Shown here piece after piece: positions 54,947 through 64,000 of a stretch of 64,000 nucleotides of DNA. Each line of letters begins with the position of its first letter. The stretch's first letter is position 1. The stretch covers positions 39,358,065-39,422,064 of the forward strand of contig CM064865.1 in assembly GCA_032719365.1 (NCBI GenBank), in the 5' to 3' direction. The position numbers and the translations under genes are program-made. Source of the stretch: Prinsepia uniflora (taxonomy: Eukaryota; Streptophyta; Magnoliopsida; Rosales; Rosaceae). Under the pieces are notes generated by a model, which was not told the origin of the DNA, did no database searches, and was given only the letters and a program-made list of their open reading frames with translations.

Positions 54947-56449
54947 CCTAGCCGGAAAAATTGTTGTGTCTTGCAAGTGCACAAGAGTTGATAGTATAGT
55001 GGTGCACAAGTAAGGATGTCGAACCCACAGGGACTGAGTAGACTTAAGCAGAAACTAGCCTTAACCTATTCTATGTGAATGAAACTAAAACAGAAAATTG
55101 AAGTTCAAGTCTTTGATTTGGTTTGAATTAGTAACTGATTTTCTGTTGAGAGAAGTACGCAAAGAATATACTAAATAAGGAAAAAAACTGATGATTAAGA
55201 GGCCTAGGGTCTTGACTTCACCACTACAATTCAATTCCATGTAAATTAAACCGAGCACAAATCAGTTTTACTAGATAGCTTCATGGGTTCGTTTTCACTT
55301 ACTTATGGTCAGTCGTGGGTGTCCGATCAAACCAAGTTCCTTTAACCTTAATCTAGATGTGGTGTCCAACATAGATTTCAATCAAAGAACCAATAAGAAC
55401 AAGAAAACAATAGAGCCAAATAACTCCATGGAATGGGTGTCTTCTTAGGATATTCAATTACAGATCATCCAAACAAAGGCATGGGTGTCTACTCAGTATT
55501 TGGATAAGAAAACTAACAAACAATCTTAATGGTGATCAGACATCAAAATAGAATGTTAAGTATCAATAGAGCATAGTAATTGAATCATGAAACACATCAA
55601 GAAACTGAAAATACTTAAGTTCAACACATGGAATAAAATTGCAGGATTACATCAAAACCCTAGATATGAATTTAGTTACACATCATGATTAACAAAAACA
55701 TAGAAACAATATAAAGCATGAGTGAAATCAAACTCAAAAGGAGAAGAAACCCTTGAAGCAATTCTGATTTCGACTCCTTCCTCTTGCATTCAGCCCTACC
55801 CTCCTTCAAAAACGTTCAAGAGAGGTTCTTAAAAATAAAAATAAACAATAATGCGGCTAGGATTTCTGGAGCCCCTGAAATCAGAGACTAAACTCCTTTA
55901 AATAGTAGTCTACAATAACTAGAAGTTAGGATAATAAATAGGAAGTTATCCCTAACTTAAAGACTCCTAATCTGACCTAAAATAAGGAATTATATCCTAA
56001 AAACGTTTTTCCTAACAGGGCTGAGACAAGGGTCCTAAAAATCAGGCCCTTGTCTTATTTCTTGGCTGAAATCCGCCTTGTGATGTCTGGCAATGAAGAT
56101 TCCTGATGTCTTGGACTTCCCTAATGGAGCAAGGTGCGTTCTTGGGCCTTCTCAAGACTTCCTTGGACGTCACTTTCCTTTTCTGGAATGCTCAGACCTT
56201 CCTTATGTGGCAAGGAACAATCTTGGCATTAAAGACTTCTATTTTCGGATGACAAGGCCCACATTTGTGTGCTTGAGGTTTCAAGACTCCTTCTTTCTTT
56301 ATTTCCATGCTTTTAAGAACTTTTCTAATTCTGCACACACTTCACAAGATTGATCATTTTCTACTATGGATGACAATTAAATCACACAAAAGACAAGTAA
56401 ATGAGCATTAGATGACATCAAAAAGATGCATGAATCATGACTTAACAGG
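54947..56449 (-). mobile_element. Athila-like solo LTR
   Basis: About 1.5 kb of sequence foreign to the host LTR. The left end has GTCTTGCAAGTGCACAAG (54978), matching the Athila LTR near 18140. On the minus strand the right end begins TGTTAAGTCATG, and the left end gives ATTTTTCCGG, reminiscent of a primer site with a deletion. No 5-bp duplication is present; instead 200-bp direct repeats flank it. Confidence 0.65.
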
Positions 56450-56649
56450 TCTCAAATCCCAAGTCTCCCCTAGGTCCACCCAGGTCAATGTCAGTAGATC
56501 AATGACCCTCCTTGGGGGTTATAATCCATAATAGCCTTCCCGAGAATAAGGAACCCAACGGGGGCGACTTCGCTCAGTTAGTGCTCCGTGCCTACTCCGG
56601 GCTCTATCCAGGCCAACGACCCTCCCCGGAGGAGACAATCCATAAATAT
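56450..56649. repeat. 200-bp direct repeat, right copy
   Basis: Second copy of 54748-54946. The host LTR continues normally to the right (ATAAAGGATGGTATATG). Confidence 0.85.
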
Positions 56650-56750
56650 AAAGGATGGTATATGAAAAACCATTTTGAAATCATTCTCAAAACCTTTCAA
56701 GGGTTCATGCCCGGTCCCTATAAACCGTCATGAACCAAAAATCCATTTAT

Positions 56751-57430
56751 GGGTCCCCGACCCGAAATCACAATCGTAAACCATAACTGGACCCTAAGCC
56801 CGAATTCCTATACCAACTGGGCCTCACGCCTGATTTAGTAAACCAACTGGGCCTCCAGCCCGATTTCGTAAACCAAATGGACCTCGTGCCCGATTTCGTA
56901 ACCCAAATGGGTCTTGTGCTCGATACGTAAGTCAATTGGTCCTCGAGCCCGGTACGTAAACCAACTGGGCCTCGAGCCCGATACGTAAACCAACTGGGCC
57001 TCCAGCCCGATGCCTTGTTAAATCAAATGGAATTCAAGTCTAAGAGTTCGTCAACCAACTGAGCCTCGTGCCTGATTTCGTAAACGAAATGGGCCTCATG
57101 CCCAATTTCGTAAACCAAATGGGCCTCATGCCCAATTTCTTAAACCAAATGGGCCTCGTGCCCGATACGTAAGTCAACTAGGCCTCGAGCCCGATACGCA
57201 AACCAACTGGGCCTCGAGCCCGATACATAAACCAACTGAGCCTCCGGGGCGATGCCTTGTTAAATCAAATGGACTTCAAGTTCGAGAGTTCGTAAATCAA
57301 ATGGGACCCATGCCTGATTCCATATTTTCAAATTCGAAATCAGTTCACGAACCAATTGGGCCTCTAGCCCGATACGTAACTAAATGGACTTCGAGTCTGA
57401 GGGTTTCCTAAAAAAATGGGTCTCAAACCC
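56751..57430 (-). repeat. Large GGGC/GGAC/GGGT hairpin array
   Basis: About 20 units of AACTGGGCCTCNNGCCCGAT type at about 30-bp intervals. Stem changes are matched on both sides in most units (GGGC/GCCC, GGGT/ACCC). Blocks of several units have been duplicated (56840-56990 against 57100-57230). Confidence 0.85.
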
Positions 57431-59026
57431 GAGTTTACCTTTTCAAATCCAAAACTATTTCATTAAACCATTTCCAAAACCATAAGCACGTATAATCAGT
57501 GCAAAATCGTAAACCTCGATTTACGTGCAAACACGTCAATTGCCACGAAATGAGTGAAATCATGTAAATCACTAACATCCAAATCATCATCATAGAATCA
57601 CATCTATAAACCATATAAAACATTTATGCATGCATCATAGTTTAGAAATCAAGGTCCACTCACAGACCGTCCTACAATACCGCCTCGATTTGCGTGCCGT
57701 AAGCTTCCTCGGGCTAATCACCGCTATCGAGACTCCCAAACCTTTCCAAATCACTTTAGAGGGTTAATAACTACTTCATTAACCTCTCATTGAGGTCCCA
57801 TAATTTTTCCGAATTTTTAACTATTTTTAAACTCAATCCTAAACCTTCGGACGTCCCGAACTATATCAAGACAGTGTCCGATCGACACGAAACCAGTCCC
57901 AAATTGTTCGTTACATCAAATAGATTATTTCACATGTTGAACACTACCCCAAATTATGCTTCACGATCCCCCATGCGCCGCCCAATGGGGCTGCGCATGA
58001 ACCCCACGTGCCTACTGTTCATCACCCCTAACCTTGGGTGAATAGGGTTCGCCTGGTTTTGAACTGGACTTGACCAGTCTAGACAGGCGTGACTGGTTCA
58101 GTGTCCTAACCCTCTCATTTTAAATCCATTTCTATCCATTTTCATTCCTATAGGTTCCTAACATCAAACCCTATCGATCTAGCCATTCAAAACATGAAAA
58201 ACGAGTCGAAATAATACCTCCATGATCGAAGAATAAACCGGCCACCTACAATGAACACCGCCGACGTCTCCGGCCCTCCTAGCCCTCGAAAACAATCCCA
58301 TTCGATCCACAAGTCCACCAGAAACACGTCCTAACCATTAGAATCAAATGACAAACACCACAAACCAAATTCCAAAATTCAAACCAAAACTCACCATTTT
58401 TGGGTTCTCCGACCACCGTCCACGACATCCCTCGCCATTGCCACCATTCGATTCATCCTCTCTCCCTCTCTCACATTCATTTACACTCCAACAACAAAGG
58501 GGAAGGTTTAGATTGTTTATTGTTGAGTTAGGGGCTCGGTTTTTTTTGCAGAAAAAGAAGAAGATGATCGAGGGAAAGAAGAGAGAGATGAAAGCTGATT
58601 TTATTAATTAAATGGGCCAATCAGAGATCCCCTTTTTAGGGAAAAAGTCAGCAATGGATGAGTGACACTTATTACTCATCCAAGGTCCCCACACGAATAT
58701 CTACCCAATCAGATTTAGCCACCTAATTCCTGCATCGTAATACGTGCATTGTCCAACCGAACTTCTCGTGACCATAACTTCTCCGTTCGATGTTCGATTT
58801 CGACGTACCACTTGTCTACGGACTAGTGACGTCCCGATCTACGTCACAGTCATCAGTCCTCGTACGTTTGACTCCCCGAGTCAACAGTCAATATTTTGCC
58901 CACGACTAGGGGCAAAACGTTCATTTTATTCCGTTCGGCCGATTTCGCTCAACTAATCACCGCTTATCCTCACTAATCCTTTATTAGTTACTAATCTAAT
59001 CCTAGAATTCGGGATGGGTCGTTACA

Positions 59027-59111
59027 CCCGCGACCCGGCCCAACTAATTCTCCCTCAATTCTCAAACATTTTCATCCTTTTTCTTCCTAAATGCTCGTCC
59101 TAAACCCTGTA
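59027..59111 (-). mobile_element. Fragment of 5' LTR of the 16.6-kb element
   Basis: GCTCGTCCTAAACCC and the sequence before it match 49610-49695 in the 3' LTR. It is framed by two later insertions (54192-59026 and 59112 onward). Confidence 0.7.
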
Positions 59112-61271
59112 TGTAACAACCCATTCCGAATATCGGGATTAAGTATTAATTAATTATGGATTTAGTATGATTTATCAGGGATTAGTTGAGAGGGTACGGA
59201 CGAACGGTGTAAAATGACCGTTTTGCCCATAGAATTGAGCAAAATATTGAATTTTGGCCCAGGGAGTCAAACGTACGATGACCGTGACGTAGAACGGGAC
59301 GTCATGAGTCCGTAGACACACGACACGTCGAAATCAGACGTTGAACGGGAAAGTTATCGTTACATGATCGAAATCGATTTAGTTAGTGCCTCGGGATTCG
59401 AATTAAATAATAATTAAATGTGATTGGTTAATTAATTAAAGTGGTGCCCTTGGATGAGTGGCAAGTGTCACTCATCCCATTGGTCATTTTCCCTAAAAGG
59501 TGGATCTATGTTTTAATTGGGTAATTTATTATTAAAATATATTTTATTATTTCCCTCACGTCTCTCTTCTTCCCGTGTGTCATCTTCATCTTCTTCGTAA
59601 ATCAAGCATACAAACACACAAACCCATATCACCTCACCCTTCTATTCCTCCATTATCTTCATCTTCATCAACTGGACGTGTGAGTGAGTGTGTGAGGTGA
59701 GTGAGTGAGAAACCAAAAATCGTGAAGCCATCCTATACAACACCTTTAATCCTTCATCAAATGATGATGGCTCATGAATGAAAAAGACAGAGGACATCGA
59801 GACGATGATGATGGTGGCCACGACGGAGCAACGACGGCTGAGGTAGGCTGGAAAACCTAAAAACCTGATACCACCCATTTTTCCCATTTTTCGAAACTCC
59901 TAATCGTGACGTGTATGGATCGTTTTAATGTTTTAGGGATCATTCTAGGGTCAAGGACGAGTTGGTTGGTGCTGGTTTCGTGGATCCAGGTGGTCGAAAA
60001 TTGAAGAACACGAAGGAGGAAACTGGGCTACGGATTTAACATTGAAGGTATAAATCTAGACTTTGTTTCATGTTTTTAAATCCATAGAACTTCTAGTTAG
60101 GTCCAGACGAAGCTTTAGGAAGAAAAACAGAAAGGAACGGTGGCCGGATGGAGGAGAACCAATAGGGTCACGCCGCGGGTCATGTGCGACCCATTTGCAA
60201 GGTCCGTCGGAGGTTAGGGATAACATGATGACGTTAGCGATGATGTCATCCTGGTGACGTAATCATGTTAGATCTGAAAATTTCAGACATGGGGTTAGGG
60301 ACTTGACACATGGCACTAATAGGATTGTTAGTGCTGACGCCAGCGTTGACTTTTGGGGTTGACTTTTCAACGTTGACTTTTGGTTTGACCAGGTATGTGG
60401 GGGCGCGTGTGCTCGAATTTCGAGGTGGTCTCAATGTCATTTTAAAGGTTTCGATGATCCGGATCCAATGATGGTGGTTTCGGGTCAATCGGAGATCATG
60501 AAGTTAGTCAAATCGAGGTTTTTCACCTCGTAAAGTGTGTCCGGGACATGTTGACTTTTCCGAGAGTTTTGGGGGTTTATCCTATAGACTTGTATAGTTG
60601 ATTAGTGACCTTCGGGTGTGATTTAGATAGGTCCGGATGTTCCGGTAATGGTGATTTAACCCTGAAAGGCTTATGACATGCTTATCGAGGTAGCAAATAG
60701 GACGGTCTGTGAGTGGACCTTTGTTTTATAAAGATGATGCATGCATAACTGTTTTACATTTTTTATATATGTGATTTCTATGAAAATGATTGTGGTATTT
60801 ATGGTTGACGTATTGGCACGTATTTCGAGACTTATGGTTTTATATTATGTTTATACGTGTTGGTATTTCTATGATGGGTTAATGGAATGATTTTGGATTT
60901 GGAAATATCGAAATTGGGCGCCTAGTTATGGTTTAGAAATGTGATTTCGGGTCTGACCTTAAATGGATTTGGTACCATCCTTATATGAGATATGTGGATG
61001 GTCTTACTTTGGTGTCTGGGACACTAGGGTAGACACGACGCAATGCCTACGAGGGGCTATTATACGGAGCGACTAGACCATATAGTGTCTCAAGAGCAGG
61101 ATTGCTAGACGTCAGGGACGCCAGACATCTGGAATGTCATATTGACCCGGAGAGACCCCAGGTAGCACGCATAACTTGGCCATGAAATGACAAGTGTCTG
61201 GGACGCTAGGCATCTGGGATTCCAAGGATGGGTATTTGGATTTCAGATTTATTGGATTTATGAAATGGTAT
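59112..61271 (+). mobile_element. LTR in plus orientation, right end truncated
   Basis: Starts TGTAACAACCCATTCC. Contains the decayed inverted TGACGT repeat (59288-59311), the CTCATCC inverted repeat (59454), GAGGTTTTTCACCTC (60512), TGTGAGTGGACC (60708) with CATGCATA (60740), and hairpin-like units. It is close to the LTR at 20129 in reverse complement. It stops near GAAATGGTATTTC, joined to a minus-oriented LTR. Confidence 0.75.
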
Positions 61272-61917
61272 TTCGAAACCAAAAGCTTACTGTTTTGGGT
61301 TTTCAGCCACTATTAACGGCTGCCCTCGTCGTTGCCACCATCGTGATCGTGTGGTAACACTCTCTCGCTTCCCTTCACTCTCCGTGGACAAAGGATGAGG
61401 TTTGAGGAATGTGGGTTTGAGTTTTGGGGTGGGTCGTATGTGTGTTTTAGGTTTGAGAGAACAAAAGAAGATGAAGATAAAATAAGGATCCCAATGTTTT
61501 GGGTTAATGGGCCAATCAGATGAGTGACACTTGTCACTCATCAATTGGTCCTCCCAGGTATTTGAACCAATCCAATTAAGTCAACTGTACACTTCCTAGG
61601 TTTGCGTGAATAGTTCTGATTCCTTTCCTGAACTATAACTTCCTTGTACGAAATCCGATTTCAACGTGCCGCTTGTCGACGGACTTGTGGCATCTCAACC
61701 TACATAATAGTCCTTGGCCTTCGTGCATTTGACCATCCGGTTCAAAAGTCATCATTTTGCTTAATTTTAGGGGCAAAACGGTCATTTTATACCGTTTGTC
61801 TGAATTCTCTCGACTAATCCCTGATTAGTCACATTAATCCATAATTAATCATTAATTAATCATAATTAATCATTAATTAATCATAATTAATCCCGTAATT
61901 TAGGACGGGCTGTTACA
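61272..61917 (-). mobile_element. 5' LTR of the 16.6-kb element, right end
   Basis: Starts TGTAACAGCCCG at 61917 on the minus strand and matches 49890-50534. Differences include a 22-bp expansion of TAATTAATCAT repeats (61840-61895). Followed by the duplication ATGGT. Confidence 0.85.
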
Positions 61918-61922
61918 ATGGT
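61918..61922. repeat. Target-site duplication ATGGT, right copy
   Basis: Matches 45277-45281. Cassandra sequence continues at once. Confidence 0.9.
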
Positions 61923-62049
61923 GGTGTGCCTTAAATTTGTAGGCACACACCTATCTAGCACGAGACCTTTTGGGAGCTCAGTGGCTTTGGGTTCGATTGG
62001 AACTCCAAATTTAAGCGAGTTGAGGCTAGTACAATTTCATGATGGGTGA
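61923..62049 (+). mobile_element. Cassandra LTR, right half, with 5S-like sequence
   Basis: GGTGTGCCTTAAATTTGTAGG onward, then GGAACTCCAAATTTAAGCGAG and CATGATGGGTGA, the 5S-like A and C boxes. It is cut inside the C box by the LTR at 62050. Confidence 0.82.
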
Positions 62050-62539
62050 TGTGACGCCCCGGAAATTCGAAAAAGGAAAATTTGGAAATTTTGAAGAAAA
62101 ATGACGATTTTGCCCCTGGAATTAGGCGAAAAGTTGACTTTTAATTTGAGCGGTCAAACGGACTTTGACCGATGACCGTGACATAGTTCGGGACATCATG
62201 AGTTCATAGACAGGTGGCACGTCCAATTCCGGTATTCGAGGAGAAAGTTATGATGTGCGGAAGTTTGAGGGTAATTTGGTAAATCGGTCGAAGGGGGCCG
62301 AAAGTTTACTTTTTGACCGGGACCTTGTTTGGACTTTCCGGAAGTACCGTTGGATAGGTCTCGGGACGCTGAATCCGTAGATAGGCAGCATGCGTCAATC
62401 GGAGATATCACATGCCTCCTCCGGATCCTGGCGTACTCTGATAGCCCGGGAGGGCAAAGGTCGGAAATATCCCTTGTCTGACACTTCGTGTCAGACGGGA
62501 GCAGGGTCATCCCGCACTAATCCCGGGGGGATTGGGATG
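62050..62539 (+). mobile_element. Miniaturised 490-bp LTR
   Basis: TGTGACGCCCCGG to GGGTCCTGTCA. The first 350 bp match the U3-like start of the LTR at 1292 (GTACCGTTGGATAGGTCTCG near 62347). The last 145 bp match the terminal part of 24322-24480 in reverse complement, including the 9-bp hairpin (62476-62496). The join is at GTCAATCGGAGATATCACATG near 62400. The whole CATGCATG-to-CATGCATG middle is gone. Confidence 0.85.
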
Positions 62540-62542
62540 GGT

Positions 62543-62554
62543 CCTGTCAACGTG
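62543..62554 (+). other. Primer binding site, tRNA-Met type
   Basis: TGGTATCAGAGC, three bases after the LTR end. It shows that the short LTR is a 5' LTR in plus orientation. Confidence 0.93.
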
Positions 62555-64000
62555 GTATCAGAGCGGGGTTGTCTCTATTCGAGCAACCGTGCAGCTCTTG
62601 GAGTATGTACACAGGTCGAGGATGTGATATCTCAATGGGCTACAGTTCGTGGTCAACCTGATGTTGAGGTGCCGGTACGATAGTTAGTAGGATTGGCATG
62701 CCTTGGTTCGGCATTTGAGGCCGGGGTTGCCATAGTTCTGTCAAGGTTGACAGTGTGGGACCCTACGGAAGGATTAACGTGTTCGTATTCTGGAGGGTGA
62801 TCGTGAGACGGTTAGTTGGGATCGTCTTCACGATGTCGGAGGATCGGTTCCGACGACTGATTCGATGTTGTGACCATTAGATGGTCGGATTATGTTGAGT
62901 TAAATAGATTTACTGCAGTTGGCAGTTAGCAACCGGATTCGAGGAATCCGAGTTGGATTGTTGGTAGGATTGGATTGACGTCTTTACGATGTCGGACCGC
63001 AGGGTCGGTCAGATCCTGGATTTTACTGCCTTATGCAGTTGGGTTCAGAGTGACCCTAGGGCTTGATTGTGGACCCCTACCGTATATGTATGGTTCGGAA
63101 ATGGGAATTGACGAGTGGTTTGACTTGGACGACTATTCGGATTTGGATTCGTTAGTCGGTCTAGTCATGTCAGTTTGTGTTGGGACTGCACTTCGCAGTC
63201 AGGGTTGTACGTATCGGTTAGACCGAGTTGGTTGTCGTGCTACTTCAGTTGTGGGTTGGTGCAACTAAGGTCGCGGGTGACCTGGTAGACGACATTGGCT
63301 TAGTCGAGTTACGACTGGTTAGAGTTTGATTTGGACAAGTTATCAGGGTTGGTACTTGTCGATGGAATCCCTTAGTGGGAAACAGAGTAGTTGGTACGGG
63401 CGATTGATTCCGTTGGATACGGAGTCTGGATATAGCGATGTCTGGTAGTTAGGTCTGCACGAGTGTGGGGCAGGCGCTACTACCGAGAGTGGTTATAGTT
63501 ACGATTGTTGGGGATCGGGGACGTTCGGAGAACGTTTTCCTTTTCTCGCATGAGTTGTCAGGGTGACTGTACCCAGAGTTGTCAGGTACGAGGGAGACAG
63601 AGTTTCTCCTATACGAGCAGAGGTACGCGATCGTCGCTTGGTATGAGTGGAGATCCAGGGTTGTTAGTTTTGCACATGGTGTGCCGATACTGATGCTGGT
63701 TGCGTGTACCGATAGCATTGTGGGCTGGCGCTGATACTAGCGCTGGTGCCGGTGATCGTGATGACGATGAATTACGTATCGGGATGTGACATCCGTCATG
63801 ATGGGCATATGTTCGGCATCTGTGGTTCGAGAGTGGATCACGGATAGAGTTAAACTGGTTAGGGGACACGTGGTTGATGTCCGCGTATGTTGTTTCCAAT
63901 CTTGTTGGAACTTCGGAATCGCGAGAGGTTGCGATTGAGGTGACGAGTGGAATACGGGTTTTCCGCATTGGTAACGGGTATGTCGAAGTCGTTTTGGGTG
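62555..64000 (+). mobile_element. Non-coding interior downstream of primer site
   Basis: About 1.45 kb to the window end. No gag or pol motif in any frame; the longest frames (97 and 119 codons) have no recognisable domain. G-rich on the plus strand, as the LARD-like interior at 8788-11630 is on its minus (sense) strand. The rest of the element is outside the window. Confidence 0.6.

Larger units (their letters stand above)
54192..59026 (-). mobile_element. TGTAACG-type 5' LTR carrying an Athila-like LTR
   Basis: Runs from TGTAACGACCCATCCC (59026) to CGTGACA (54192) on the minus strand. Without the insert and the 200-bp duplication it is about 3.1 kb. Modules: TGTGAGTTGACTAAAA (54401), CATGCATG (54474), hairpin units (54525-54640), long hairpin (54762-54817), GGGC-type array (56751-57430), reverse CATGCATC (57630), GTCCACTCACAG (57653), TGACGT...ACGTCA (58826-58847). 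It lies in the 5' LTR of the 16.6-kb element, since sequence like 49580 onward resumes at 59027. Confidence 0.8.
45282..61917 (-). mobile_element. 16.6-kb nested TGTAACG-type element, TSD ATGGT
   Basis: Outer limits are set by ATGGT duplications in a Cassandra LTR. The 3' LTR is at 45282-50534 (split by another LTR), followed by an expanded polypurine tract and a short interior. The 5' LTR is represented by 59027-59111 and 61272-61917, the rest being replaced by later insertions and an inversion-like junction. The LTR ends TGTAACAACCCG (50534) and TGTAACAGCCCG (61917) and the shared segment with CAAAAGCTTAC support a pair. The PBS was not found. Confidence 0.75.

Noticed and set aside
58348..58611. 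87-codon plus-strand frame ending in Lys/Glu-rich sequence
   Set aside because: It lies in the U3 side of an LTR and runs through a purine-rich low-complexity stretch.
63609..63968. 119-codon minus-strand frame at the window end
   Set aside because: It is antisense to the element interior, ends near the window edge and has no recognisable motif.

Overview
This window is plant nuclear DNA, almost certainly from a flowering plant and probably a eudicot. It is a dense stack of retrotransposons nested inside one another. I see no host gene. The evidence for a plant is an Athila-type Ty3/gypsy element with a tRNA-Asp primer site, several 5S-rRNA-derived Cassandra LTRs, an L1-type LINE tail with an RNase H domain, and many LTRs of about 2.8-3.3 kb. 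These LTRs start TGTAACGACCC, end CCTGTCA, and use an initiator-tRNA-Met primer site (TGGTATCAGAGC). Below I call them 'TGTAACG-type' LTRs. The look is that of pericentromeric or other heterochromatic DNA.

Layout. 1-2680: a heavily deleted plus-strand element (LTR, 555 bp of interior with a polypurine tract, LTR). 2681-19817: a minus-strand Athila-type element with broken gag, protease, RT and RNase H and a long open integrase frame. Its RT is split by a complete 9158-bp minus-strand element (5746-14903; TSD ACTTA) that has two nearly identical LTRs and no pol. 19818-22959: PBS and LTR of another element. 22960-32320: non-coding interior plus LTR of a distinct element, carrying a solo LTR (24322-27089; TSD ATACA). 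32321-40201: AT-rich DNA, hAT-like, Cassandra and possible SINE fragments, partial LTRs, and a solo LTR (36809-39606; TSD AATAA). 40202-44804: the 3' end of an L1-type LINE, interrupted by a solo LTR (40466-43408; TSD GCTTT). 45205-62049: a Cassandra LTR split by a 16.6-kb nested, rearranged element (45282-61917; TSD ATGGT). That element holds further LTRs, two inverted LTR junctions, a tandem Cassandra cluster and an Athila-like solo LTR. 62050-64000: a plus-strand element with a 490-bp miniaturised LTR, PBS and non-coding interior.

How the parts work together. No TGTAACG-type element here has a recognisable gag-pol, yet their ends (TSD, PBS, PPT, TG..CA) are well formed. They look like LARD-like non-autonomous elements mobilised in trans. 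The most striking signal lies inside their LTRs: arrays of short inverted repeats whose stems change together while the loops stay constant. Three different loop types occur in different subfamilies. There are also a conserved terminal hairpin, a conserved TGACGT/ACGTCA inverted repeat near the LTR start, and paired CATGCATG / TGAGTGGAC modules in opposite orientation. This suggests selection on structure in LTR DNA or RNA.

Limits: all boundaries and identities were read by eye. TSDs were checked base by base. Clade names are by motif resemblance only.
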